Source: Dechloromonas sp. UBA6271
GTDB taxonomy: Bacteria > Pseudomonadota > Gammaproteobacteria > Burkholderiales > Rhodocyclaceae
Direction of reading: 5' to 3'
Length of the DNA: 63,535 bases
Assembly (NCBI GenBank): GCA_002440665.1
Contig: DJUX01000026.1
Coordinates: forward strand, 1-63,535
Shown in pieces: positions 18,792-27,371 of this stretch; position 1 is the first letter of the stretch; each line of letters begins with the position of its first letter. The translations under genes were made by a program, and so were the position numbers. Below the pieces are notes generated by a model that ran no database searches, was not told the origin of the DNA, and saw only the letters and a program-made list of their open reading frames with translations.

Positions 18792-18819
18792 ATTTGGGGG
18801 TGGCGTTCCGCATTTCAAG
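18792..18819 (-). promoter_or_regulatory. Sigma-32-type heat-shock promoter of grpE-dnaK-dnaJ
   Basis: On the minus strand CTTGAAA, 13-base spacer, CCCCAAAT, close to the consensus CTTGAAA-N11-16-CCCCATNT. It lies about 28 bases before the grpE start codon. No CIRCE inverted repeat was seen here, so HrcA (encoded nearby) probably acts elsewhere. Confidence 0.85.
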
Positions 18820-18912
18820 AGTCCGATGCAACAATTCGCCGGTGGCTGGCGGATGACCGGTCCGCGACCCGCATGCTACGATTAAAACTTCGGTTTGAAT
18901 GTCACGAGGCGC

Positions 18913-20283
18913 ATGGAAACGATAGGCAAATACCGGGTAGTCAAGGAGCTTGGCAAGGGGGCGACGGCTACGGTCTACCTCTGCGTGAGCCCGGATTCCG
19001 ACCGGCCGGTTGCCGTCAAGGTAATCCGCTTCGGCGGGGATTGTGCTGCCATGTCGCGCCGGCTGCGCAAGTTGTTCCAGAACGAGGACATGGTCGCCCG
19101 GCGCCTTGATCACCCGTATATCGCCAAGGTGTACGAAGGTGTCGTCGAGGAGGAATTTGCCTATCTGGCGATGGAGTATATCGAGGGCATCTCCCTGGAG
19201 GTGCACACCCGCATCGATAAATTGCTGCCCTTGCACCGCGTGATCGGCATTATTTTCAAATGCTGCATGGCACTGGACAGTGCCTACCGGCAAGGGATCA
19301 TCCATCGCGACATCAAGCCGGCCAACATCATCGTCAAGGACGGCGACGAACCCAAGCTGGTCGATTTCGGTCTGGCGCTCAACCTGAACAAGAACATGGA
19401 CCGCGACTCGACCTTCGTCATGGGCGTCGGCTCGCCGTCCTACATGTCGCCGGAGCAGGTCAAGGGCTACCAGCTGAACCAGAAAACCGACCTCTATTCG
19501 CTCGGTGTCGTGCTCTTCCAGTTGTTGACCGGGCGCCTGCCGTTCCGCGCCAAGAACCAGGCGACGCTGATCTATCGCATCATCAATACCGATGCGCCGG
19601 ATGTGACGTCGCTAAACCCGAGCCTGCCGGAAGGACTCAACGCCATCCTGAAGCGGGCGCTGGAGAAAGACCTTTACAGCCGCTACCGGAATGGCGCCGA
19701 GTTCGCCAAGGATCTGGCGGCGGTGCGCTACCAGATTCTTGAAGACGACGAAACCGTCCAGGATAACCGCCACTTCGAGATGCTGAGAAAGCTCGAGTTC
19801 TTCACCGAGTTCGAGAATGTCGAACTGTGGGAGATATTGCGTATCTCGGTCTGGCGCCAGATCGCCCCGCGCGTGGCGATCATCCGTGAAGGCGATGTCA
19901 ACCGGGTATTCGGGATCGTGGTCGAGGGCTACGTCGAGGTTTCCATCGCCGGACGAACGCTTTGCCGTTTGGGGACAGGCGAGGTCATCGGCGAGGTGGC
20001 TTATCTGCATCCGACGCAGGATGAGCGTTCGGCGAGTGTCGTTACACTCGAAGGTACGCTGTTCCTGGAAATCAACGCGGCAGCGCTGGCGCTCGCCTCC
20101 GAGGAATTGCAGGAGCGCATGCGCTCGGCGCTGCTCGGGCGCATGATCGACCGCATGCGCGAGGTCAACCGTATTGCCGCAGCGCACGGCACCCCGGCCG
20201 TCGAGTGTGCGCAGAGCTTGATGGCCGGTTCGACGCGCGCTTCACCGGGTACCGGACTCGATCTCGAACTCACCCCGCTATAG
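18913..20283 (+). CDS. Serine/threonine protein kinase with C-terminal cyclic-nucleotide-binding-type domain
   Basis: 456 residues from the ATG at 18913 (a TTG at 18895 is less likely). Hanks-type kinase at about 7-270: Gly loop GKGATATV (14-21), VAVK lysine, catalytic loop HRDIKPAN (131-138), DFG (151-153) and activation segment GSPSYMSPEQ. Residues about 295-410 form a cNMP-binding/CRP-like fold (IIREGDVNRVFGIVVEGYVEV...GEVIGEVAYLHP). No transmembrane span, so cytoplasmic. The fusion suggests kinase activity gated by a small ligand or by the domain as a docking module; the ligand is unknown. Divergent from grpE. Confidence 0.9.
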   Translation: METIGKYRVVKELGKGATATVYLCVSPDSDRPVAVKVIRFGGDCAAMSRRLRKLFQNEDMVARRLDHPYIAKVYEGVVEEEFAYLAMEYIEGISLEVHTRIDKLLPLHRVIGIIFKCCMALDSAYRQGIIHRDIKPANIIVKDGDEPKLVDFGLALNLNKNMDRDSTFVMGVGSPSYMSPEQVKGYQLNQKTDLYSLGVVLFQLLTGRLPFRAKNQATLIYRIINTDAPDVTSLNPSLPEGLNAILKRALEKDLYSRYRNGAEFAKDLAAVRYQILEDDETVQDNRHFEMLRKLEFFTEFENVELWEILRISVWRQIAPRVAIIREGDVNRVFGIVVEGYVEVSIAGRTLCRLGTGEVIGEVAYLHPTQDERSASVVTLEGTLFLEINAAALALASEELQERMRSALLGRMIDRMREVNRIAAAHGTPAVECAQSLMAGSTRASPGTGLDLELTPL

Positions 20284-20307
20284 TCGTGTTGCCGGATTGC
20301 CGCGGAA

Positions 20308-20742
20308 TCAAAGGTGGGACTGCACCCAGCGCTTGAGCGTGGCGCCATCGAGCGCGCCGCTCTGACGGGCGATTTCGCGCCCGTTCCGGAAGATGGCCAG
20401 GGTCGGAATGCTGCGGATATTGAAGCGGGCGGCCAGTTGTTGCTGGCTTTCGGTATCGACCTTGGCGAGGCGGGCCGCGGGTTCCAGTTCGCCAGCGGCG
20501 CGCGCGAAAGTCGGCGCCATGGCCCGGCAGGGGCCGCACCACGGCGCCCAGAAATCGACGACGACCGGCAGATCGCTGCGCCCGATATGGCGGTCGAAAT
20601 TACCGGCGCTCAGGTCGACCGGCTGGCCGGCAAACAAGGCGTGCCCACACTGGCCGCAGGCCGGCTTTTCGGCGAGCCGGGCGGCCGGCAGGCGATTGAC
20701 GGCATCGCAATGCGGGCAGACGACGTGCAGGGTGTCACTCAT
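20308..20742 (-). CDS. trxC: Thioredoxin TrxC (thioredoxin 2)
   Basis: 144 residues. N-terminal zinc ribbon (CPHC...CGQC) as in thioredoxin 2, then the thioredoxin fold with active site WCGPC and the cis-proline segment IRSIPTLAIF. Cytoplasmic disulfide reductase linked to oxidative-stress defence and zinc/redox sensing. It converges on the kinase gene with only 24 bases between stops; no terminator is obvious there. Confidence 0.96.
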   Translation of the reverse strand: MSDTLHVVCPHCDAVNRLPAARLAEKPACGQCGHALFAGQPVDLSAGNFDRHIGRSDLPVVVDFWAPWCGPCRAMAPTFARAAGELEPAARLAKVDTESQQQLAARFNIRSIPTLAIFRNGREIARQSGALDGATLKRWVQSHL

Positions 20743-20793
20743 GACGCTTCCTTTGTATCAGGGAAGACTGATATTTGGTCGCCGGAGCCGATT

Positions 20794-21897
20794 TCAAGTC
20801 CTGGCGCCGCGCGCCTTCGCCCGCTGGGCTGTTGCGGTCAACGCCTGCGGATCGGCCTTTTCCGTCGACGGCCAGCCGCCGAGGTGGCGTTCGACCAGCG
20901 CGGTCAGCGCCGCCAGCCAGTTTGGGTCTTCGTTCAGTGCCGGAATGTAGTGGTATTCCTTGCCGCCGTTGGCCAGGAAAGAGGTCTTGCCCTCCATGGC
21001 GATTTCTTCCAGGGTTTCCAGGCAATCGGCGACGAAGCCGGGGCAGATGACGTCGACGCGGCCGGTGCCAGCCTTGCCCAGCGCTTCGAGCGTCGGCGCG
21101 GTGTAGGGCTGCAGCCATTCGGCCTTGCCGAAACGCGACTGGAAGCAGATCTTGAACTGTTCGGTCGCGAGATTCAGGCGCTCGGCGAGCAGGCGGCCGG
21201 TTTTCAGGCATTCGCAGTGGTAAGGGTCGCCAAGATCGAGACTGCGCCGGGGCAGGCCGTGGAAGCTGATGATCAACTGGTCGCCGGCGGCCAGGCGCCC
21301 GTGTTTCATCCAGTGGCTGCGCACCGTCTGGGCGAGCGCTTCGATGTAGGCCGGGTCATCGTGGAAATTGCGGACGAAGCGCATCTCGGGCTGGTTGCGC
21401 TGGGCCAGCAGCCAGCGGCAGGCGTCATCGACCACGGTGGCCGTGGTGCTGGCCGCGTACTGCGGATACATCGGCACCAGCAGGATGCGAGTCGCGCCGG
21501 CGGCCTTGAGCTTGTCCAGGACATCGGCAATCGACGGCGCGCCGTAACGCATGGCCCAGGCGACCGTCACATGATGGCCGCGCTCACCGAGATAGCCGGT
21601 CAGCAGCTTGGCCTGGCGCTCGGTATGGACCCGCAGCGGCGAGCCTTCGGGCATCCAGACGGCGGCATATTTTTCGGCGGACTTTTTCGGACGAATATTG
21701 AGGATGATGCCGTTCAGGATCAGCCACCACACTGGGCGCGGAATTTCGACGACGCGCGGGTCGGACAGGAATTGCCGCAGGTAGCGCTTGAGCGCCGGTG
21801 CCGTCGGCGCTTCCGGGGTGCCGAGGTTGACAAGGACGATGGCCGTCCTGGGTGCCGTTCCGTGCTGGTAGGGCGGTTCCGCCTGAAAACGTGGCAT
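20794..21897 (-). CDS. hemH: Ferrochelatase
   Basis: 367 residues. Inserts Fe2+ into protoporphyrin IX, the last haem step. Typical start PPYQHGTAPRTAIVLVNLGTP, active-site ISFHGLP and the C-terminal VDVICPGFVADCLETLEEI segment. The start codon lies only three bases inside the edge of the MITE-like element at 21901-22061, so upstream bases, including any ribosome site (GGGGCAGG), come from that element. Confidence 0.97.
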   Translation of the reverse strand: MPRFQAEPPYQHGTAPRTAIVLVNLGTPEAPTAPALKRYLRQFLSDPRVVEIPRPVWWLILNGIILNIRPKKSAEKYAAVWMPEGSPLRVHTERQAKLLTGYLGERGHHVTVAWAMRYGAPSIADVLDKLKAAGATRILLVPMYPQYAASTTATVVDDACRWLLAQRNQPEMRFVRNFHDDPAYIEALAQTVRSHWMKHGRLAAGDQLIISFHGLPRRSLDLGDPYHCECLKTGRLLAERLNLATEQFKICFQSRFGKAEWLQPYTAPTLEALGKAGTGRVDVICPGFVADCLETLEEIAMEGKTSFLANGGKEYHYIPALNEDPNWLAALTALVERHLGGWPSTEKADPQALTATAQRAKARGART

Positions 21898-21900
21898 TTA

Positions 21901-22061
21901 GTGGCCTGCCCCATAGATTGCGAAACAAAATGAAGACGAAGGATTTGCGCTGCTGGCTAGGCGCGAACCGCAGCAATAGCCGTAGCTATTGCGAGGATGA
22001 GCAACAACGCCAGCAGTGCAAAGACAAGTTTTCATGTTTCGTTATCTGTGGGGCAGGCCAC
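21901..22061. mobile_element. MITE-like inverted-repeat element flanked by TA
   Basis: 161 bases bounded on both sides by TA (21899-21900 and 22062-22063). The terminal arms start with GTGGCCTGCCCCA and match over the first 27 bases with three mismatches; the inner ends of the arms (TTTGCRCTGCTGGC) match again. The core carries a perfect hairpin GCAATAGC-CGTA-GCTATTGC (21973-21992). No ORF inside. A TA target duplication fits Tc1/mariner/IS630-type MITEs. One end contributes the third base of the hrcA TAG stop; the other abuts the hemH start. I cannot tell its copy number. Confidence 0.65.
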
Positions 22062-23089
22062 TAATAGTTCTGCTGGTTGGAAAGGGCGCTGGAGAGCAGC
22101 CTGGCGGTGATGTCGACGATCGGGATGACGCGCTCGTAGGCCATGCGGGTTGGCCCGATGACGCCGACCGAGCCGACGATCTGGCCGTCGACGGTGTAGG
22201 GAGCGGCGATGACGCTGCATTCGTCGAGCGTGGCGATGCCCGATTCGCCGCCGATGAAGATCCGGACGCCGGCCGCGCGGTTGGAGACATCGAGCAGGCG
22301 CATCAGGCTCGAACGCTGTTCGAAGAGATCGAACAACTCACGCAAGCGCTTCATGTTCGACGAAAGCTCCTCGACGTCCATCAGGTTGCGCTCGCCGGAG
22401 ATCACGTAGGGCGCCGGGTTGCCGGACAGCGCTTCGTCGCCGGCTTCCAGCGCCAGCGTCATCAACGGCTTGATGTCGTCACGCAGTTGCTGGATTTCGG
22501 CCGACAGCCGGTGACGGATCTGCTCGAAATCCATGCCGGCAAAATTCTGGTTCAGGTAGTTGGCCGCCGTCACCAGTTCCGATGCCGAATAGGCCTTCTC
22601 GGTGACGAGGACGCGGTTCTGCACATCGCCATCGGTGGTGACGATGATCAGCAGGATGCGTTTCTCAGTCAGGTTGAGAAACTCGATCTGGCGGATGCGG
22701 CTGGCCGTCCGGCGCGGCGCCATGACGACGCCGGCAAAATGGGTCAGACTGGAGAGCAGTTGCGAGGCACTGGAAATGACCTGTTTTGCAGGTTGACCGT
22801 GCAAGGCATCTTCCATTTCGTCGAGTTGCCGTGCTTCGAGCGGGCGCATCGTCAACAGGGTATCGACGAAGAGGCGGTAGCCGCGCGGCGTCGGGACGCG
22901 GCCGGCCGAGGTATGCGGACTGGCGACGAACCCTGCCTCTTCGAGGTCGGCCATGACGTTGCGGATGGTGGCCGGCGACAGGTCGAGGCCGGAAAATTTC
23001 GACAGCGCACGTGAGCCGACCGGCTGACCGTCGGCGATGTAGTGTTCGACCAGGGCCTTGAGGAGGGTGCGGGAGCGATCATCGAGCAT
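22061..23089 (-). CDS. hrcA: Heat-inducible transcription repressor HrcA
   Basis: 342 residues from the ATG at 23089 (the frame runs open to 23143). Winged-helix N-terminus (LSKFSGLDLSPATIRNVMADLEEAGF) followed by SAGRVPTPRGYR and the GAF-like and dimerisation regions (GGESGIATLDECSVIAAPY, VGSVGVIGPTRMAYERVIPIV). Represses groE-type operons through CIRCE sites. No CIRCE was noticed in this window. The TAG stop is formed at the edge of the inverted-repeat element. Divergent from nadK. Confidence 0.96.
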   Translation of the reverse strand: MLDDRSRTLLKALVEHYIADGQPVGSRALSKFSGLDLSPATIRNVMADLEEAGFVASPHTSAGRVPTPRGYRLFVDTLLTMRPLEARQLDEMEDALHGQPAKQVISSASQLLSSLTHFAGVVMAPRRTASRIRQIEFLNLTEKRILLIIVTTDGDVQNRVLVTEKAYSASELVTAANYLNQNFAGMDFEQIRHRLSAEIQQLRDDIKPLMTLALEAGDEALSGNPAPYVISGERNLMDVEELSSNMKRLRELFDLFEQRSSLMRLLDVSNRAAGVRIFIGGESGIATLDECSVIAAPYTVDGQIVGSVGVIGPTRMAYERVIPIVDITARLLSSALSNQQNY

Positions 23090-23154
23090 GGCAGGGCATT
23101 GTACAAAAAACCGGGAGCGGCGCGAGAACCCATTTTTATGCAAGAATTCGGGCC

Positions 23155-24066
23155 ATGAACTCCAGCTTCGGCTCCTACCGCTCGCCCAAGACCATCGCGC
23201 TGGTCGGCAAGTACCATAGCCTCGAAATTGCCGAGTCCCTGCGCCGGCTGGCGGAATACCTTCATGAGCGCGGCGTTTCGGTGTTCATCGAACGCGAGAC
23301 GGCCGAGCACATCGGGCGCCAGGTCGATCTGTCGCGCTGGGTCACCTGCGGCTTCAATGACATTGGCGCACACGCCGATCTGGCTATCGTGATCGGTGGC
23401 GACGGCACCATGCTCAACGCGGCGCGCCGCCTGTCGCGCTACCGTGTGCCGCTGGTCGGCGTCAATCAGGGGCGCCTGGGTTTTATGACCGATATCGGTC
23501 GCGACGACATGCTGACCTGTATGGACGACCTGCTCGATGGGCGCTTCGCCGCCGAAAACCGCATGTTGCTCGACGCCGACGTGATTCGCGAAGGCAAGGA
23601 AATCGCCTCCAACCTGGCGCTCAACGATGTCGTGGTCGACAAGGGGGCGATCGGCCGGATGATCGAGTTCGAACTCTTCATCGATGGCGAATTCATCTAC
23701 AACCTGCGCTCGGACGGCCTGATCGTCTCGACGCCGACCGGGTCGACCGCTTATTCGCTTTCGTCCGGCGGCCCGATCCTGCATCCGACGCTGACCGGCA
23801 TCGCACTGGTTCCGCTGTGCCCGCATGCCCTGACCAACCGGCCGATCATCGTCAATGATCAGGCGGATATCGAATTCCGCATTACCCATGCCGACGATCC
23901 GCGCGTGCACTTCGACGGCCAGGTCACGCTGGACCTGCAGCCGGGCGACAGCGTCCGCCTGCGGCGCTCCGCGTATACCATCTGTTTCCTGCATCCGCCC
24001 GGTTACAGCTATTTCGCCATGCTGCGCCAGAAACTGCACTGGAGCGAACGCCCCAAGGGCAACTAA
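23155..24066 (+). CDS. nadK: NAD kinase
   Basis: 303 residues. Phosphorylates NAD to NADP. GGDGTMLNAAR motif, NQGRLGFMTD, LNDVVVDKG and the glycine-rich TPTGSTAYSLSSGGPI segment are present. Divergent from hrcA and immediately followed by recN (three bases), which suggests one transcript. Confidence 0.97.
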   Translation: MNSSFGSYRSPKTIALVGKYHSLEIAESLRRLAEYLHERGVSVFIERETAEHIGRQVDLSRWVTCGFNDIGAHADLAIVIGGDGTMLNAARRLSRYRVPLVGVNQGRLGFMTDIGRDDMLTCMDDLLDGRFAAENRMLLDADVIREGKEIASNLALNDVVVDKGAIGRMIEFELFIDGEFIYNLRSDGLIVSTPTGSTAYSLSSGGPILHPTLTGIALVPLCPHALTNRPIIVNDQADIEFRITHADDPRVHFDGQVTLDLQPGDSVRLRRSAYTICFLHPPGYSYFAMLRQKLHWSERPKGN

Positions 24067-24069
24067 CTG

Positions 24070-25743
24070 ATGCTGCGCCACCTTGCGATTCGCGACTTTG
24101 TCATCGTCGACCGGCTGGAACTTGAGTTTGCGGCCGGTTTTGGCGCGTTGACCGGGGAGACCGGCGCCGGCAAGTCGATCCTCATTGATGCCCTGGCTTT
24201 GGCGCTGGGCGAGCGCGCCGATGCCGGTGTGGTGCGTGCTGGGTGCGACAAGGCGGAAGTGGCGGCGACCTTCGATATCGGCAAGCTGCCGCAGGTAGGC
24301 GCCTGGCTGGCAGCCAACGATCTCGAAGCCGAAGACGAACTGATTCTGCGCCGCGTGCTCGATGCCGGCGGCCGCTCGCGCGGCTACATCAACGGCTCGC
24401 CGGCAACCGCCCAGCAGTTGCGCGAGGTCGGCGAGTTTCTGGTCGACATTCACGGTCAACATGCCCACCAGTCGCTGTTGCGTGCCGACGCGCAACGTGC
24501 GCTGCTCGACAGCCACGCCGGGCTGACGGCTAGCGCGCAACAGGTCGCTACTGCTTACCGCAGCTGGCGGGATGCCCTGCAGATACTGCAATCGGCGTCT
24601 GCCGGCGCGGAAGCGCTGGAGCGCGAACGCGAGCAGCTTGAATGGCAGGTGCGCGAGCTGGACACCCTGGCCTTTACCGGCGCGGAATGGGCCGAACTGG
24701 AAGTCGAACATCGGCGCCTCGGGCACGCGGCGAGCCTGATCGAAGGCGCGCAATTCGCCCTCGATGTGCTGGCCGACGGCGAAGCAGCCTGCGCCGGCCA
24801 GGTCGACCGCGTCGCGACGCGGCTGGACGGGCTGGCCAGTTACGACCCGGCGCTGCAGGACGTTGCCGGCCTGCTCCAGTCGGCGCAAGCCGAACTGGCG
24901 GAGGCGGTGTCCACGCTGCGCCGCTATGCCGATCGCGTCGATCTCGATCCGGCGCGACTGGCGGAAGTCGAGCGACGGATGGAAGCGGTGCTCGCCTGTG
25001 CCCGCAAGTATCGCGTACAAGCGGCTGAACTTCCGGCGCTGCTAGCCGATTGGCAGGTGCGCTTGGCTGCGCTGAATGCGTCAGCCGACCTCGCCGGGCT
25101 GTCCGCCCGGGTCGATGCGGCGCGTGCTGAATTTCTGCGGCTGGCCGAACTGTTGTCCGCCGGTCGCCGCCGCGTCGCCGGCGAGATGGGTGCCGCGGTC
25201 AGCGCGCTGATGCAGCAACTGGCACTGGCTTCCGGGCGTTTCGAAGTGGCCTTGCTGCCACTGACCGAGGGCGCTGCCTACGGCCTCGAGCAGGTCGAGT
25301 TCCGCGTCGGCGGGCTGGCCGGGCAGGAGGCGAAGCCGCTGGCGAAAGTAGCGTCGGGCGGCGAGTTGTCGCGTATCAGCCTGGCCATCCAGGTGCTCAC
25401 CTCGCGGTCGGCCAGCGTGCCGACACTCATTTTCGACGAGGTCGATGTCGGAATCGGCGGCGGCGTCGCCGAGATCGTTGGCCGCCTGCTGCGCGAACTT
25501 GGTGGCGAGCGGCAGGTGCTGTGCGTGACCCACCTACCGCAGGTTGCGGCACGCGCCGAGTGGCAGTGGCAGGTCAGCAAGGAAACCCGCGACGGCGCCA
25601 CGCTCAGTTCGATCCAGCCGCTCGGCGACGACCAGCGGGTGCGCGAAATTGCCCGCATGCTGGGCGGCGTCGAGGTGACGGACATTACGCTGGCACATGC
25701 CGGCGAGCTGTTGCGGTCGACTCCGGTTTTAGCCCAAAAATGA
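24070..25743 (+). CDS. recN: DNA repair protein RecN
   Basis: 557 residues. SMC-like ATPase for double-strand-break repair. Walker A GETGAGKS (29-36), central coiled coil (about 160-360), signature ASGGELSRISLAI and Walker B TLIFDEVDVGIGG. The 3' end overlaps the converging transporter gene by 15 bases and carries one copy of the 12-mer. Confidence 0.97.
   Translation: MLRHLAIRDFVIVDRLELEFAAGFGALTGETGAGKSILIDALALALGERADAGVVRAGCDKAEVAATFDIGKLPQVGAWLAANDLEAEDELILRRVLDAGGRSRGYINGSPATAQQLREVGEFLVDIHGQHAHQSLLRADAQRALLDSHAGLTASAQQVATAYRSWRDALQILQSASAGAEALEREREQLEWQVRELDTLAFTGAEWAELEVEHRRLGHAASLIEGAQFALDVLADGEAACAGQVDRVATRLDGLASYDPALQDVAGLLQSAQAELAEAVSTLRRYADRVDLDPARLAEVERRMEAVLACARKYRVQAAELPALLADWQVRLAALNASADLAGLSARVDAARAEFLRLAELLSAGRRRVAGEMGAAVSALMQQLALASGRFEVALLPLTEGAAYGLEQVEFRVGGLAGQEAKPLAKVASGGELSRISLAIQVLTSRSASVPTLIFDEVDVGIGGGVAEIVGRLLRELGGERQVLCVTHLPQVAARAEWQWQVSKETRDGATLSSIQPLGDDQRVREIARMLGGVEVTDITLAHAGELLRSTPVLAQK
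25710..25721 (+). repeat. Copy 5 of the 12-mer GTTGCGGTCGAC
   Basis: In the last codons of recN, just before the convergent overlap. See findings. Confidence 0.7.
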
Positions 25744-26340
25744 CCAGAGCAGGCGGCTGGTGGCAATAATCGCCAGCAACAGGAAGAAGACGCCGCTGAT
25801 CCGGTGAATCCACCGCAGCGGCAGCCGGTTGAGCAGTTTGCGCCCGGCAAAGACGCCCAGTGCCGAGGTGGTGGCCAGCGCGAGCGTCGCCCCCGCCCAG
25901 ACTGCGGACGGTTCGCTGGTGCTACCGAGGCCGGCGACGGCCAGTTGCGTCTTGTCACCGAATTCGGCTAGGAAGATGAGCAGAAATGTGGTCGCGACGA
26001 TCCCGTGTCCGGGCGTTTCTTCCACCTTGTCGTCCTCGTCTTCCTCTTCGTAGCGCAGGGCGCTGATGCCGAAAATGGCAAAGAGGACGGCAACCGCCAG
26101 AGTTACCAGCCATTCCGGGAGCCATGCGGCGACGGCTGCGCCAAACAGGACAGCGAGCAGATTGAGGATGGCGAACGCCAGGATTGCACCGATGACGACT
26201 GGCAGCCCGCGGTGGCGAGCCGCCAGGGTCATGCAGACCAGCTGGCTCTTGTCGCCGAATTCGGCCAGTCCTACGAGCAGAAAGGTTGTTCCAGCCGAGG
26301 TCAGCCATGGCCCTGACAGGGCGGGCATCCAATCAGGCAT
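25729..26340 (-). CDS. TMEM165/GDT1-family (UPF0016) cation transporter
   Basis: 203 residues, six predicted membrane spans in two halves, each with the family motif E-x-G-D-K-S/T (LAEFGDKSQL and LAEFGDKTQL), separated by an acidic loop (EEEDEDDK). Bacterial members such as MneA export Mn2+; this is the likely role. The ATG at 26340 is 11 bases after the fur stop, so fur and this gene are probably cotranscribed, tying Fe and Mn control. Confidence 0.9.
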   Translation of the reverse strand: MPDWMPALSGPWLTSAGTTFLLVGLAEFGDKSQLVCMTLAARHRGLPVVIGAILAFAILNLLAVLFGAAVAAWLPEWLVTLAVAVLFAIFGISALRYEEEDEDDKVEETPGHGIVATTFLLIFLAEFGDKTQLAVAGLGSTSEPSAVWAGATLALATTSALGVFAGRKLLNRLPLRWIHRISGVFFLLLAIIATSRLLWSFLG

Positions 26341-26351
26341 TGTGCTTCCAA

Positions 26352-26792
26352 TTAGGGTTTTGTGGGCTTGTCCCGATTGGGGCAGTCGGTTTTTGTGCAG
26401 TGAGCGTAGAGGTAGAGCGCGTGATCCTGGATCGAAAAGCCTCGCTCGCTGGCGATCATGTTTTGCCGGCGCTCGATTTCCGGATCGTAGAATTCCTCGA
26501 CACGACCGCAATCGACGCAGACCAGATGGTCATGGTGATTGCCGCGATTGATTTCGAAGACGGCCTTGCCCGACTCGAAAAAATGGCGTTCGAGCAAGCC
26601 GGCCTGTTCGAACTGGGTCAGCACCCGGTAAACGGTGGCGAGGCCGATGTCCATGTTTTCCGAGATGAGCATCCGGTAGACGTCTTCCGCCGTCATGTGG
26701 CGCACGTTACTCTTTTCGAACAGCTCGAGTATCTTGAGGCGCGGGAAAGTGGCCTTAAGCCCCATGTTCTTGAGGCTTTGCGGGTCGCTCAT
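26352..26792 (-). CDS. fur: Ferric uptake regulator Fur
   Basis: 146 residues from the ATG at 26792. Winged helix (GLKATFPRLKILELF, DIGLATVYRVLTQFEQAGLL) and metal sites (NHHDHLVCVDCGRVEEF, then HCTKTDCPN). Iron-dependent repressor. Divergent from bamE, as in many betaproteobacteria. The shared upstream region has the inverted repeat GGTAT-GAT-ATACC (26839-26851) but no full Fur box that I can recognise. Confidence 0.95.
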   Translation of the reverse strand: MSDPQSLKNMGLKATFPRLKILELFEKSNVRHMTAEDVYRMLISENMDIGLATVYRVLTQFEQAGLLERHFFESGKAVFEINRGNHHDHLVCVDCGRVEEFYDPEIERRQNMIASERGFSIQDHALYLYAHCTKTDCPNRDKPTKP

Positions 26793-26886
26793 TGTTTTGT
26801 GTCCGTTAGTGGTTGGGGCCGAGCAATCGGTGATTTCAGGTATGATATACCGCTTCAAAGATGTTTGAGAAACTTCGGATTTCCGT

Positions 26887-27369
26887 ATGTTCCGTTCCCC
26901 ATTGTCTTATCTCTGTGTCGTCGTTGCCTTGCTCGCAGCGTGCAGCAGCCCGGCCCGTTACGTCAACGCCTACAAGATCGACATCCAGCAGGGCAACGTC
27001 CTGACGCAGGAAATGGTCGCCCAGTTGAAGCCCGGCCAGACGCGCGAACAGGTCCGCTATATTCTCGGCACCCCGCTGCTGACCGACATTTTTCACCAGG
27101 AACGCTGGGATTATGTCTATAGCTATCGCAACGGGCGGACCGGCGTGGTCGAGACCCGTCAGTTCTCCGTGTTTTTCGACAAGGAAAACCGCCTGGAGCG
27201 GGCTTCCGGGGATGTCGACACCGCTGGCGTCGAAGACCTGACGGTGCCGACGGCGCGCACGCGACTGGTCGATTTCGGCTCCCTGCCCACCGACGGTTCG
27301 GCACCGCCGATGCCGCCGCCCGAGGGGCCGGGTTTCTTCAAGAGTTTGATGGATTCTGTTGGGTTCTGA
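26887..27369 (+). CDS. bamE: Outer membrane assembly lipoprotein BamE
   Basis: 160 residues. Lipoprotein signal with lipobox LLAAC near residues 16-20, then the SmpA/OmlA fold (VAQLKPGQTREQVRYILGTPLL, RWDYVYSYRNG). Subunit of the BAM complex. C-terminal Pro-rich extension beyond the usual E. coli length. Divergent from fur and directly followed by dapB. Confidence 0.94.
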   Translation: MFRSPLSYLCVVVALLAACSSPARYVNAYKIDIQQGNVLTQEMVAQLKPGQTREQVRYILGTPLLTDIFHQERWDYVYSYRNGRTGVVETRQFSVFFDKENRLERASGDVDTAGVEDLTVPTARTRLVDFGSLPTDGSAPPMPPPEGPGFFKSLMDSVGF

Positions 27370-27371
27370 TC

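Noticed and set aside
18764..18912. CIRCE element for HrcA upstream of grpE
   Set aside because: No TTAGCACTC-N9-GAGTGCTAA-like repeat is visible; only the sigma-32-type promoter is.
22852..25020. 722-residue minus-strand ORF
   Set aside because: Lies antisense to nadK and recN, whose products are intact and recognised; the translation is of the Arg/Gln/Gly-rich kind typical of shadow frames in G+C-rich DNA.
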